A stretch of 64,000 bases of DNA from Campanula takesimana (GCA_026119855.1 JAOWBW010001442.1:1-64000), one strand, 5' to 3'; counted from the stretch's first letter, positions 12,018-23,524 are shown. Program-made: numbers and translations. The notes: generated from the sequence alone by a model not told the origin.

Positions 12018-13474
12018 TGTTGGTCCCAAGGGCAACAAGGGTATGAAAAATAGCTAGAGGGGGGGGTGAATAGCTGTTTTAAAATTCTTTTCGTACCCTT
12101 GAAAAACTCAATTGCGAATGCGCACTTTATCAAGTAAGCGTTATGAAATGCGCCTAAGTGAGTGAGTGAAATGCACAGCGGAATTTAGTAATGAAAGTAG
12201 GCGCAAAGTGATAAAGGGAGCGCAACACACACACTAAGTATTTTGGCTCAAAGTGAGTGAAATAAGGAACTAAGGCAAATGATAAAACAAACACAACACA
12301 ATTCAGTTCAATCAATCTACAATGAGTAAACAAGCAAATAGTGAGTGAAAATAATAACTTGAAAGAAATGACAAGATAATAACACAAGCTATTTGGAGAG
12401 GTTCGATCAATGAAAGATCTACGTCCTCTACCAAGATGGTTAGTCTTGGATTTCTAATCGAGATCTTATATAATGAGTGAGTGTTACAAATTACAATGTT
12501 TGAGCTTATACACTAACTCAAGATCTATTACTATGAAAGAACAAATCCAAAACAATAACCGGTGTATCTCTAAAAGATGAATCTAAATGATTAATCTTAA
12601 AGAGGTGCGTGTGTGTTCTTAGAATCAAGGCTCTTTAGATCTTTGAGATGGAGAGCACAAGAAACTAAAGTGTTAAGGCTTTGAAGATCTGGGCTAAGGA
12701 TGAAGGTATGAAGATGTTCTTGAGAAATCTGGAAAAACGAAGGCAATCTTCAAATCTTCAACAAATGCTTTGAGAGAGAAATTCTTGAAATTCTTAGCAA
12801 AACTCAGCAACTTCAAAATGTTGAAGTTATGGGGTATTTATAGTGAACTTCAAAAAACTAGCCATTGGAAATCCTTGTGGATAAGATGAGCTGTCGCTTG
12901 TTGATTGGAGCATGCATATATTATGGCCATTTTGACACTCAACATAAAAGTGACCGTTATGGACGCGTGTCAACAGATTAGGCGCATATGCATCTTTTAA
13001 CCACCGTTGGATCATTGGCGTAATTTGAATTCTCTTCAAGTCTTCGAGTCTTCAATAAATCACTGAGTGTTGAAAAAACACTTTGAGGCGCGTTTGAGCC
13101 AAGAGGCGCATTTAGCCAATAGGCGCACAGTAAGCGTGCGCTTTAAAACAAGGGGCGCAGAGGCGCGTAAGCTTATGAAGAAATCCTTATGCGCGCGCTC
13201 TAAATGGCGCAAGGCGCGAGTGAAGAGGCGCATGGCGCGTAGCGCAGGAGGCGCATAAGCGCGGCTCAAACTCACTGAGTGATTTTTCTTGAAACTTGAT
13301 CTTCTTGCCCTATTTCTAAGCCTATTCTATAACAATGGACAACCTAAAAAATGAAGTATGAATACTTCTTACATGTGGGTCTAAAGTCCATGAAATAAAA
13401 CTTAGGTGATGGATCAATCAAATCTAATAAATCCTAATACATTAAAACTGAGATATATGTGGGCATACCCAACA
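12018..13474 (-). repeat. Sirevirus copy 1, 5' LTR
   Basis: Direct repeat of 104-1560, with TG...CA ends and followed by the TAAAC duplication. About 14 small differences from its partner by eye, mostly single bases and homopolymer lengths. Confidence 0.95.
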
Positions 13475-13820
13475 TAAACAAATGACCGTTCTTCGTGGAT
13501 CGATCCTGGACTTATCCCTAGCTACATATTTTTAGAACCTAGTCCAGGTTTAATTTGTAGGTGTGCGATTTAGCCTATCAAATTTTGGCGCCGTTGCCGA
13601 GGAACGGTTTCTATTTGTTTACGTTCTTATTCTTTTTGTTTTGTTCTTTTTATTGTTTTTTTTTTGAGTCGTTCGAAAGAACCTCCTTGAGTTTGTGGGT
13701 TTATAGAGGAGTGTAAATAGTTTACACCCTCCAAAAAGATTTTTTATTTTTAGTTTTTATAGTTTTCTAACAATTAACGTGTTTGTTAGTGTTTCTGTTA
13801 GTTTTCTGACGAATACAGGT
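13475..13820 (+). mobile_element. Old Ty3/gypsy (Athila-like) LTR end, primer site and leader
   Basis: After the TAAAC copy the sequence runs to an LTR-like terminus ending TATCA at 13580. Six bases later comes TGGCGCCGTTGCC (13586-13598), a primer site of the tRNA-Asp kind known from Athila-type Ty3/gypsy elements. The AT-rich leader beyond shows no gag. Together with 1-98 it indicates a plus-strand 5' LTR split by the Sirevirus. Confidence 0.62.
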
Positions 13821-14021
13821 GAGAATAACAGGATAAGGGACTCACATGCAGAGAAGAGTTGGAGGCAGGGGTTACATTGCATAAAGTAAAAAGTGCAAGC
13901 TCAAAGAGGCAGAGACTTCTCCTGAAAGGCATGCGGGCTCCTTGTGCGAGCGTATAAACGCGTTGAAAAAAAAAGATAAGGGGTGCGTTCAAATGGAATA
14001 CCCAAATCAAAGAAAACCCTA
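13821..14021. other. Unassigned sequence between gypsy leader and LINE
   Basis: About 200 bases without recognisable similarity. A 70-codon minus ORF (13798-14010) has no recognised domain and is not called. Confidence 0.4.
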
Positions 14022-15835
14022 GCCCGGTGTTCCATCTGGCCCTATGGCTTTCTTTAATCCCATCTTTTTCATCGCCATTTCCACTTCACCCTTTTGAATT
14101 CGCCGCATAAAATCTCGATTAATCATACTCGAAGGGATAGTTAGATCTCCAATATCCTGCTCTTGATTGCCATTAAAAACTTCACCTATCTTTTATCTCT
14201 TTATCCCCGACCAACACTCTTTGGTCTGCATCCTTCACACATTTAACTCTCCCAATGTCTCGTGTCCTCTTATCCCTCATACGAGCAAGTCTATAGATGT
14301 CTTTTCCCCTTCTTTTGTATCCAATCTATCATAAAGTTTCCGATTCACATTTGCTCTTGCATCTTTTACTGCTTTCTTTGCTTCTCTTCTAGCTTCCTTA
14401 TACCTCTCATAGTTCTCCTCACTCCTGCATTTTCCCAATAATTTATAGTATTCTCACTTGCTCTTTATCGCTCGCTTTACTTCCTCGTTCCACCATGATT
14501 TGTCCTTACTTGGTAGCACACTTCCTTTAGATTCTCCAAGGACTTCTCTCGCCACCTCCTTTATAGTATGCTCCATCTTAGTCCAGATCGAATCTATATC
14601 CATATCCTCCATATTACCCGACCAAATACCAGTAGTGTCCATCTTAGCTAGAAATCTCTGTTGATTCTCCCCTTGAAGCCTCCATCACTTGATTCTAGGT
14701 TCTACTAGTGGTTTTCTCTTCCTTAAAATTCTCCTACTTCGAAAATCAAGTACCACAAGTCTATGTTGAGTTGCAGTACTTTCACCTGGAATAACCTTGC
14801 AGTCAGTGTAACTCTTTCTACAAGCATTTCTTACTAAGAAGAAGGCAATCTGACTCGCATTACCTCCACTTCTATAGGTCACCAAGTGTGATTATCTTTT
14901 CTTAAACCAAGTGTTCATTATACTCAAGTCATATGCCATCGCAAACTCCAGGATCCCATTCACTGCTTCATTCCTCTCCCCAAAACCAAAACCTCCATGA
15001 ATGCCCTCAAAGTCGTGTCGACTAGACCCCACATGTCCATTAAGATCGCCACCAACGACTAACTTCTCACCACTAGGTACGCGTTGCACAACCTCCTCTA
15101 AATCTTCCCAAAACTCTTGTTTAATAGATGCGTCCAACCCTACTTGTGGTGCATAGGCACTAATAATAGTTATAATCTCATCACTAACCACAAGTTTAAT
15201 ACCAATCATCAGGTCACTCTTCTTGTACACCTCCACAACATCATCGATATACTCCTTGTCAATAATGATACCTACTCCATTCCTACCCTTATCCTTTCCT
15301 GAATACCAAAGCTTAAAACCCCAAGGTGCTATTTCTTTAGCTTTCTCTCCAACCCACTTAGTTTCTTGTAGACACATTATGTGAATCTTCCTCCTTCTCA
15401 TAACCTCCACCACTTCTGCTGATCTCCCTGTCAAAGAGCCTATGTTCCAAGTTCCAAAGCGCATCCCACTAATCTTACCCCCACCATGGACTAGCTTCTT
15501 TACCCGCACTCGTCCGCAATGCAGAAACCCTTGCATATTTGACATCACCCCCGGGCGCCGAGGTGGCACGTCGCTTCCGGGCGACGACCTAGCAACCTTT
15601 GCATACTTATCACTACACCCAGGCCTAGGAAGTGTAGCGCGTCGCTGTGAAGGGAACGCCCCAACGATATTCATATTTGGATTCATGTCATAAGAAATGT
15701 GACAAAGTTTTTACGCTGGCTGTCACATGCCTACCGCAACCCTCATCCTTTATCCTGGCTTGGGACAGGCAAGGGTAAATCCTTAGCGGATTTAATCCTT
15801 GGCGGATTTTTGTAAGGGTGCCGTCCCCTTTTTTC
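14022..15835 (-). mobile_element. RTE-type LINE remnant, 3'-truncated
   Basis: Non-LTR element on the minus strand. It retains a 5' untranslated region (15687-15835, GGGGACGGCACCCTTAC start) and the endonuclease ORF. The linker follows in two further frames (14685-14885, 14454-14642), then the start of reverse transcriptase (…IGPDGTPG near 14022-14045), where it stops. No polymerase motif or 3' tail remains. Losing the 3' rather than the 5' end is unusual for a LINE and points to a later deletion or rearrangement. Confidence 0.8.
14892..15686 (-). pseudogene. LINE endonuclease domain (APE/EEP fold), partial ORF
   Basis: Exo/endonuclease that nicks target DNA to prime retrotransposition. Visible motifs: GTWNIGSL (active Asn), LQETKW (metal-binding Glu), ISAYAPQ and GGDLNGHVG (Asp/Asn pair). 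The frame shifts after KKR near 14892. The rest of the domain lies in 14685-14885, ending with QHRLVVLDF in place of a plain SDH, as is common in RTE elements. The upstream Arg-rich N-terminus is not recognised. The ATG at 15686 is the first in frame. Confidence 0.8.
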
Positions 15836-16375
15836 TTAAAAATATTGTTAGATTTTTTATGCTTAACAATAAACTAACCATATTTTTCAGAAAATAACTT
15901 AATTTGTTATTTTTTATAAATAATTTGGCAAAAAAAAGATTCAAATCGGTTAGTTTTTCAACTGTTTTAACTCGAATCAGTTAATTTTCTAACGAATTTG
16001 GACTAAACTGTAAAAAAAAGTTAACTAGTGAAGTAACTGGATGGAACCAGAACCGGCGAATAGTTCGGAGAACCGGGAATCAGATTAGGACGGTTCGAAT
16101 ACGGTTCCGGCTATTAGGGAACCGGGAACTGACAGTTCCGGAATCGAGAACCGGAATCGGAACCGTTTGGGATGTCTTGGCTAACCTACATTTTGGTCAG
16201 GTCAGGTCAGGCTCGAGTCGAGTCCCAGATTCGCCACTATTTTCCCTCATTTCGTGCCAACCACGAAAAATCACTTTTCTCTCCGACTATCAATTCCACT
16301 CCCTCCATTCATAGATTCCTCTTTCCCTCCCTCTCCTTCTCTCTGCCTTTTCAACCTCGAAACTTTCCGGCGATA
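15836..16375 (+). promoter_or_regulatory. VDAC upstream region and 5' UTR
   Basis: 15836-16030 is AT-rich with nothing recognised. 16035-16170 is dense in GGAACCG/GGTTCCG words, a scrap of the same kind of repeat seen at 30990, 40552 and 41230. 16240-16375 is CT-rich (CCCTCCCTCTCC), typical of a plant 5' UTR. No convincing TATA box was found, as is common for housekeeping genes. Confidence 0.5.
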
Positions 16376-19300
16376 ATGACCAGCGGACCGGGACTCTTCA
16401 CCGATATTGGCAAGAAAGCCAAAGGTAAATCCATTAAAATCTCACTCGTACTCTTTTTTCTGTTCAATTCGGAAATTAGGGTTGAAATTGTTTATGCTTT
16501 TGTGCTCATCAATGCCTTCCTTAATTTTATTTATTGTTTTGCTTTTCATTGTGTAGATCTGCTAACGAGGGACTATGTCTCCGATCAGAAGTTCTCTATC
16601 TCGACCTACAGTCACGCCGGAGTGGTAAGTTGTTCACTTATCAATGCTTTCCGTTGTTTGATTGCTGACTTGATCCGATTGATTCCAACCTTTTGATTTT
16701 TATTTGATTGATTGGAGTTTCTACACGCAAACACCAAAATGACTTGCATTTCATGTTAAATTAGTTGAGGTTATTGAGATTACTGACGTTTCTGAGGTTG
16801 AAATCAAGTACAAATTACGTTCAGACCTTTCCCGTGGTCTTGGTATGTTACATTGGAAATCCAAATAGGTGCCTGTTTGGTATTTGAAGTGTAAATAGAA
16901 TTGTAAGACAATAACATTTTTTTTGTTATTTCATTATTTGCCCAATAAGGGAGTGTCACATGTGGTCATGTGGTGTTAGGTTATTTGTACTTGCCAAGTG
17001 GCCATAATACATGGTTTATTGGATATAGTTAGATAAAAATGTAAAGCGTGCTAGGCATTAAACGGTCATGAGGTATTTCAGATGAGAAACATATCTTCCA
17101 CATGGATGAAGTACACTATTTTTTGGATGAAAGTAAGAAGCCGAGAGATAGCTAGTAAGCTTATTGGATGAGAGTAAGAGAGACCGAGAGATAGTCCATA
17201 AGGTTGCAACCCACTTGAATTTCTTATACAAATTAATGCTTAATGTGCCATGAATATTTCTATCAGCTCAATACCTAGGGTTTGGGAGAAAAATAAATTC
17301 CCAAAAAGAAAATATGTCAATATATCGAAAAACTCATTTAAAATGTTTAACATAAGCACATATGTATGAGCGTTATATATTTATACTTGAGGATGACTCA
17401 CGCTACTTACATGTATGCCTCTCCTCGTATTTTATCTTTAATGGATTTTCCGGGATTGTTCTGTAGCTGTTAAACCCATAACTTAACTGCTGGAGGCTTT
17501 TCATATACCAGAACAAATATGGAGTATTTGACAACGGTGTAAGCTGACAACTGTTGCAGAAGTATATTCTATTTAACAAAATAAAATAAAATGGGGGCGG
17601 CCGGGGTTGAGACGGCACTATGTAATGATAACAATGGTAATCGTAAAACTGTTGTGAGCTTTCCGTAGAGGAGCCTTGGAAAATATTGTTGAATCTTTCC
17701 GTGTACAAGTCTAACTCGTAAGAAATGCAAGCAAAAAGTTGTGATTTGATTTGAACTCAGTATTTCAAGATATTGAGTCAACTGGTAAGAAATACTAACA
17801 AAATGTTCCTATGCCTTTGGAAAAATAGTTCTGAGTTCTTGGAAAAACTAAAATGCTAAAAGTTGCTTTGGAAGTTTATGTATTAGCTGTGCATTTGCAT
17901 TCATACACTCCGTCCGTCCCAGCAGAAGTGAGACTAGTGGTCAACTTGATTAAACTTTGACCAATAAGTTAAACATAATATAATGATCCTGATGAAAATC
18001 TAAAAATTGTTTTTGAAAATAGTATAAATGGTGATACAATGATAATTATTTTCATTAGTATCATTATATTATATTTAAATTATTGGTCAAAGTTTAATCA
18101 AGTTAACCATTAGTCTCACTTCTGCTAGGACAGAGGGAGTATGAGAGACCTCTTTGGCTTATGAGCGTCTTCAGTCATTTGTCGGATCGTTTCCACTTAT
18201 TAAACATGAATATTGGTGATACAACCACATGCATGATTCTTATCAGTCTTTCATGCTAACTCTAGGTTAACTGAATTATCAGAAAACTTACATTTACACT
18301 TTTAATGAGCATCTAATGTCATCCTAAGTGATGCGACTCATCTTTGCCTTTTGTTCCGTTTCAATCATTGCCTGGATTTCTTAATCAACAATTTGAAAGG
18401 GCAGTAGGTATGTTAAATGCTCTTTGTCGAGCTTTTAAGTAGCACAATGATTGTGTCGAGATTCAGTAATACATTCTTCTTTTTCGCTTTACTATCTTAA
18501 TCATACTTTTCGCTGTTTGGATTTGTAACTGTTGTGTTTCCTCATCACGTGATAATTTATTGTCATTAACACCCAAAGCCAACCGAACGCATCTGATGTT
18601 TCTCCTAAGAATGAAAATGGCTGAAATGGAATTTTGTTGTTGTCTTTTTATTTAACTATTTTAATACATGTGTGTGTGCATTGTATTTGGTTTACTACGA
18701 TTGATATTTATTTCTCTCTCTCTCTCTATAATTTGTGTATTTGTTCCAGTAGAGAGGTCTAACACAATTCTCTTTGCTAAAACTGTAGGCACTTACATCA
18801 ACTGCAGTGAAGAAAGGGGGACTCTCATCTGGAGATGTGGCAGCACTATACAAGTACAAGAATACTCTAGTGGATGTCAAATTTGACACAGAATCAAATG
18901 TTTGTTACTGGCTACCTTGATCCTCAAAATACTCCCTCTGTCCCAAAATGATCTTCACACCTTTTTTGCCGTTACTAGGAAGGAACTTTGAGCGATAATT
19001 TTAGGTTGATTCAATTATACTAACGAAAATCTAAAACTTGTTATCGATACACCATTAACGATACTATCAATAACAAGTTCTAGATTTTCATTAGGATAAT
19101 TAAATCAATCTAAAATTATTGCTCAAAGTTCATTCATAGTAACGGCGGAAAAAGTCTGAAGATCATTTTGGGATAGAGGGAGTATTAGACAGCATATTCT
19201 TGAATCACTAAACAACTTAATTATTCTCATTTGACAGATTGCAACCACTTTAACTTTCACCGACATCGTGCCATCAACAAAGGCAATTACTTCATTTAAA

Positions 19301-20241
19301 CTGCCTGATTTCAACTCTGGCAAGGTATGACCTTCAGCAGCTTGGAAGCTAGTAGCATGTTTGGTTTTAATAGTCAGTTACTTGTTTTCGATTTTGGACT
19401 CTCATATACTGCTTGAAATATCCGTCTCTCCATCTTACTTTTTGTTCTATCGTTACGAAAAATTCCTCAAGCTAATGAGTGGCAATATCCATATTACACG
19501 TCAGCCTTTCTTGTCTCAAACTTGAATTATGTTCTTTTGCAGTTGGAAGTTCAGTATTTTCATCCTCATGCCACATTTACAGCCACGTCGGCTCTGAACC
19601 AATCCCCAGCTGTTGATATTTCAACTACCATCGGTACCCCTACATTTGCTCTTGGTGCGGAGGCTGGTTATGAGACCACTTCTGGTAAATTCATCAAATA
19701 TACTGTTGGGATCAGTGTTACTAAACCAGAGTCTTGTGCTTCTGTAATCCTGTAAGTATTTGCACTAGCAGTGAGTTCAATTTGAAGTTGATGTCAATCC
19801 TTTCATAATAGTTCATCAATCCACAATTGCCTTTTCCAAGGAATGAAAATAATAGTAATATAAAATAAATAATGCAGACCTCAAAGAGATTTTGTTTCAT
19901 CCTTAACTTAATTAAGCGTTCCTCATTCTAACAGGGGCGACAAAGGGGACACAATAAGGGCATCATACATTCACCACCTTGATCAGTTAAAAAAGACTGC
20001 TGGTGTGGCAGAGATCACGAGAAGGTTCTCAACAAATGAAAACACATTTACCGTTGGTGGAGCCTATGCAGTTGATAACTTAACAATAGTGAAGGCCAAG
20101 CTCAACAATCATGGAAAGCTTGGGGCCGTCTTGCAACATGAGCTCATTCCAAAATCACTTCTGACAATTTCTAGTGAGTTTGACACCAAAGCCTTGGAAA
20201 AGACTCCCAGGTTCGGTCTGGCCCTCGCCCTCAAACCTTGA
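16376..20241 (+). CDS. VDAC: Voltage-dependent anion channel (VDAC/mitochondrial porin), six exons
   Basis: Beta-barrel porin of the mitochondrial outer membrane that passes metabolites and ions. Exons by GT-AG borders and frame: 16376-16424, 16557-16624, 18789-18899, 19238-19324, 19543-19751, 19935-20241, giving 276 residues, the usual plant VDAC length. The product starts MTSGPGLFTDIGKKAKD (N-terminal helix), then SISTYSHAGV and ALTSTAVKKGG, and has the eukaryotic porin signature in the last exon (YAVDNLTIVKAKLNNHGKLG). It ends FGLALALKP. All junctions keep frame and no stop interrupts. Intron 2 (2.16 kb) and intron 3 carry MITEs. The paralogue type within the VDAC family cannot be settled by eye. 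Confidence 0.95.
17906..18139. mobile_element. Stowaway-like MITE in VDAC intron 2
   Basis: About 60-bp terminal inverted repeats (CACTCCGTCCGTCCCAGCAG at the left; complement of the right end CTCCCTCTGTCCTAGCAG), flanked by TA at 17904-17905 and 18140-18141. Non-coding. Confidence 0.85.
18932..19182. mobile_element. Stowaway-like MITE in VDAC intron 3
   Basis: Long palindromic element starting CTCCCTCTGTCCCAAAATGA and ending in the complement, with TA on each side. It begins about 32 bp after the exon 3 donor and fills most of the intron. Confidence 0.85.
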
Positions 20242-20694
20242 TGGAATTTTGCACGCGGACGTTATAGTGAGTTACCCTTTCTGATTTTCTTTTTCTTGAA
20301 AAGCTCTTGAAGGGAGCGTTAAATAAGTAGTTTCGCACATACATTTGCAGTCTAGATTCCAAGTTCCAAGCTATGAAATTTGCTTAAAACTATAGCCATG
20401 TGACTCTTCTCATTTATATTTCTTTTCTTTGTTCTTTTGAGGGATTTTGAGATAAGCACTTATTCTTTTCCTTTCATGAAGGAACTCAAAAGTTACTTTT
20501 TGGCACAGTTGCCCTTGGTACTTGAAGTATGATGAACTTCACATTCTACTACTTATATTCAAGCTAATTTCAGTTGGCATTTGTTTAGAACAACCCGAAT
20601 TTATTTTATTTTCATTATGAATCAAATACATAACCCAATTGAGGACTTATAGTGCAAAAAACATGCACGAAACATCAAGACTACTTGATTAAGT
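20242..20694 (+). other. Tail-to-tail spacer, VDAC 3' UTR and UGT 3' end
   Basis: Convergent interval between the VDAC stop and the UGT stop. T-rich, with likely 3' UTRs of both genes. No separate gene is seen. Confidence 0.55.
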
Positions 20695-22107
20695 TCACTT
20701 CATCATGTCATCAACCAGGCTCTGCAAACAAGTGTAAGACGACCCTCCTTCCATTAAAGCCATCATGCTCTTCCTCTGCATCTCCTTCACTGTTTTCCGA
20801 ACCTCGCTGTTAGCATCCATCAGCCTTCTAATTCCCTCTTTCACCTTCTCGGCTCTCACCACAGCCTGACTACTATTCAATTGATCATGCAGACTAATCT
20901 CTACAGCCAATCCCAGGTCATTTACCAACTGATAGGCATTCATCTGTTGTTCCGCATAGCGTGGCCAAGTGGCTATAGGAACCCCACATGACAGACTCTC
21001 CAAGGTAGAGTTCCATCCACAGTGGGATACAAACCCTCCCACTGCTACGTGCGACAGCACTGCTATCTGTGGGGCCCATCCAAGTACTTTACCCCTCCCT
21101 GCTGTTCGTTTTAAGAACCCGTCAGGTAAAACCTCATTAGGATCTTCGTACTCCCCGGGGAATCCGGTGACCCCGGTTGTAGGAGGCCGTCGTAGGGACC
21201 ACAAGAACCTATGTCCACTCTTCTCGAGCCCAATTGCTATTTCCTTCACTTGGTCCTCATTAAAGTATCCTCGGGATCCAAAACAGAGGAACACCACAGA
21301 TGATTCAGGTTGAGCATCTAACCATTGCAATAAACCATTATCTGACTGTGTCACCGGTGCGGACTTTAGCAGTGGTCCGACCGCATAGACATGTGGAGTT
21401 TGAGAATCATAGGAACCAAGAGCATGAGGTTCTAGGTCCGTGAACGTATTTACGATTATGCCCTTTGCTTCTCTGTACTTTTGGGCATAGGCGAGAAACC
21501 TGAAGGACCACCAGTGCTTGTTTATCAGCTTCTTGGGTAGCAATCTAGGCAGAACAGGGGTAGCATAACTAGGGATAACGAGGTGGGCAGAAGAGTCTTT
21601 TAACATTGATATGTCCTGGCCCTTTTCGTCATGAAGGGTCTGTAAGTGAAGCAAGAGCCCAAGATAGCCAGCATTAGACGTAAAGAACACATAAGAATGA
21701 ACCCCAAACTCCTTACCAACATCTACCATACTGGTACATGACATGTCCACTACGAACGCAGTGGCTTGAGTGGGGTCCGCCTTGTCGCCGATGATCTGGC
21801 GGAGGGTAGTTCTGACGTTAGGCTTCTGTTCCTCAAGGATGAGGTCAACCAAGTCTCCTGGGGTCTCGAAGGTCCAGTCAGTTTTGGGAGTGATTTGAGG
21901 GAGGTAATGAAAATGGATTCTGTTGGTGGCTGCGGAGGAGAGGGAGTCTGTGTATGTGTTTCCAACTGAATCACCGGGGAGTGTCACGACAAGTACAGAG
22001 ACGGAGATGTGGGTAAAGCGGTCGAGGAGGAGTTTAGCAAACTCGATCGACTGTCCCATATGTCCCATTAGCGGGGAAGGAATGAATACTAGATGTAGTT
22101 TCTCCAT
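20695..22107 (-). CDS. UDP-glycosyltransferase, UGT71-like (family GT1), first of cluster
   Basis: Cytosolic enzyme that moves a sugar, usually glucose, from UDP-sugar to a small acceptor such as a flavonoid, phenol or hormone. One exon of 470 residues, normal length. Catalytic His16 sits in SPLMGHMGQ and the partner Asp121 in FVVDMSCTS. The PSPG donor-binding box spans residues 344-387 (WAPQIAVLSH, then HCGWNSTLESL, YAEQ). The final Glu-Gln pair fits UDP-glucose. Oddity: WPRYAEQ has Arg383 where Leu is usual. Similar in length and motifs to the genes at 33106 and 35552, so a tandem family. The substrate cannot be told from sequence. The ATG at 22107 matches the MEK start of its paralogues. 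Confidence 0.93.
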   Translation of the reverse strand: MEKLHLVFIPSPLMGHMGQSIEFAKLLLDRFTHISVSVLVVTLPGDSVGNTYTDSLSSAATNRIHFHYLPQITPKTDWTFETPGDLVDLILEEQKPNVRTTLRQIIGDKADPTQATAFVVDMSCTSMVDVGKEFGVHSYVFFTSNAGYLGLLLHLQTLHDEKGQDISMLKDSSAHLVIPSYATPVLPRLLPKKLINKHWWSFRFLAYAQKYREAKGIIVNTFTDLEPHALGSYDSQTPHVYAVGPLLKSAPVTQSDNGLLQWLDAQPESSVVFLCFGSRGYFNEDQVKEIAIGLEKSGHRFLWSLRRPPTTGVTGFPGEYEDPNEVLPDGFLKRTAGRGKVLGWAPQIAVLSHVAVGGFVSHCGWNSTLESLSCGVPIATWPRYAEQQMNAYQLVNDLGLAVEISLHDQLNSSQAVVRAEKVKEGIRRLMDANSEVRKTVKEMQRKSMMALMEGGSSYTCLQSLVDDMMK

Positions 22108-23098
22108 TTTTAGAATGAATGCTTGTTGCAGCTGCTGCTACTAGTTACGGTTTCCAGTGCCTTTATGGGAAGTGGAAGTTCAATAATTCTTCACCCAATC
22201 CTACACGGATCAGGCTACATGTCATCTGATTACATAGCAGTAAGAGTAAGACGAAGTGTGCAACCGGTATTTATTCTTTTTCAAATAGATACTGATTTAA
22301 TGGGGGGTGTCATGTAGTGATGCACTGGCCTCGGATCCATCCTATTCTAGCCTGTATAAACTGATTCCAAGCCAGCTGTTCCTTCCCTTCCCTTCACAAA
22401 TAAATAAATAAATCTACTTATCTATCTCTTTTGGAGAAAATTATTGGAGCCACTCAGAGAGTGGATTATTGGGCGCCCATGACTATGCGCACCGTGCTCT
22501 ATACTATTTGGTTTTATTATACTTTGGCTTTACTCTAGCCATTTTGTTTATCTGTTTACTTAGCTTTGTGTCATTACTTTTTGGGTAAATATAAAGTCAC
22601 AAAAAAAGTGCTACAAAATGTGGTTTACAAAATAATGTGTCAAAACTCTATTGGTGTTTTTTATTTGAGTGTGCCGGGTCCACAACCGATGCAACCAATA
22701 AAATATCGCCACCTCACTTTGTATCCATCGTTTTGTAAACTTATTTTGTGCCTCTAGCATTGCCCTTACTTTTTTAGTTATTAGTTAGTCTCTGCTCGGA
22801 ATAAATTTCGCTTTGTTTTCTATGTTAATACGAAAGAAATTTGAGCATAATTTTAGGTTAATTTAATTATCTTAGTGAAAGTTTAAAATTTGTTATTGAT
22901 AATATTTATAATGGTGTATCAATAATAAGTTTTATAATTTTATTAAAAATTTATTACTCAAAATTCTTTCATGTGACGACGTGATATATTTATTTTGGGA
23001 GAGAGCCAATATTCTTCTATTTTGCTTTCTTAATTTACTCTGATAATCTATGGGGTGTCTTATTAATGGTATGTATAAGGTGGTTGTTTAGTTTGCAA
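22108..23098. other. UGT upstream region with decayed MITE
   Basis: Presumed promoter of the 20695-22107 gene. A minus-strand AATAAATA near 22270 is a weak TATA candidate. 22800-23005 is an AT-rich imperfect palindrome resembling the VDAC-intron Stowaway (TTTGAGCATAATTTTAGGTT against its complement), probably an old relative. No gene is seen. Confidence 0.45.
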
Positions 23099-23103
23099 TT
23101 GTG

Positions 23104-23524
23104 TGGCAATGATTGGAGAATTAGGGATTTAGACAATCCTAATTTAGTGACCGTTATATTCAAAAGGGGATAAGGGTGAACTCATATTTAGGAGGCTGAT
23201 TTAATGAAGGATATATCGGTCTTTTCACCCTAATTCGCGTGACCAGCACGTGAGTCTGTTAGTATTGCTGAGATCAGCAACATCCTGCACATGGCGCACA
23301 TGGTGAAGGGGATATAAGGTGGATTCACTGAATGAGAAGTGTGTGGATTGAGTATTTCCTTTTTGTTATTTTCATTTCATAGATAATTTAGCTTTCCAGT
23401 TTGTTCTTCATTTCTGTCATTTCAATATGGGAATATAATAGAAAATTGCTCCACAAAAATAGTGTTCTGTTAATTTGATTTTGATTCCTTGTTGATTTCA
23501 TCCTTTCTGGGTAAGGGTGTTACA
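23104..23524 (+). repeat. Chromovirus 5' LTR
   Basis: Direct repeat of the right LTR. Compared with the right copy, which opens TGTCACAGTGGC after the polypurine tract, the left starts at TGGC and lacks the first eight bases, yet the TTGTG duplication abuts it. Confidence 0.88.

Larger units (their letters stand above)
104..13474 (-). mobile_element. Sirevirus-type Ty1/copia retrotransposon, complete, copy 1
   Basis: Full-length LTR element of about 13.4 kb read on the minus strand. It has TG...CA ended LTRs (104-1560, 12018-13474), a 5-bp TSD TAAAC, a primer site complementary to initiator tRNA-Met (12004-12015, read as TGGTATCAGAGC on minus) and a polypurine tract next to the 3' LTR. The order is gag, protease, integrase, reverse transcriptase, RNase H, which is the copia order, followed by an extra ORF of about 3 kb. 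Large size, long LTRs, an extended gag with coiled coil and a third ORF fit the Sirevirus (Maximus/SIRE) lineage. The LTRs differ at roughly 14 places by eye in 1457 bp, so insertion is recent, but gag, pol and ORF3 all carry frameshifts. The hexamer TGCGCC is scattered throughout. Confidence 0.93.
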
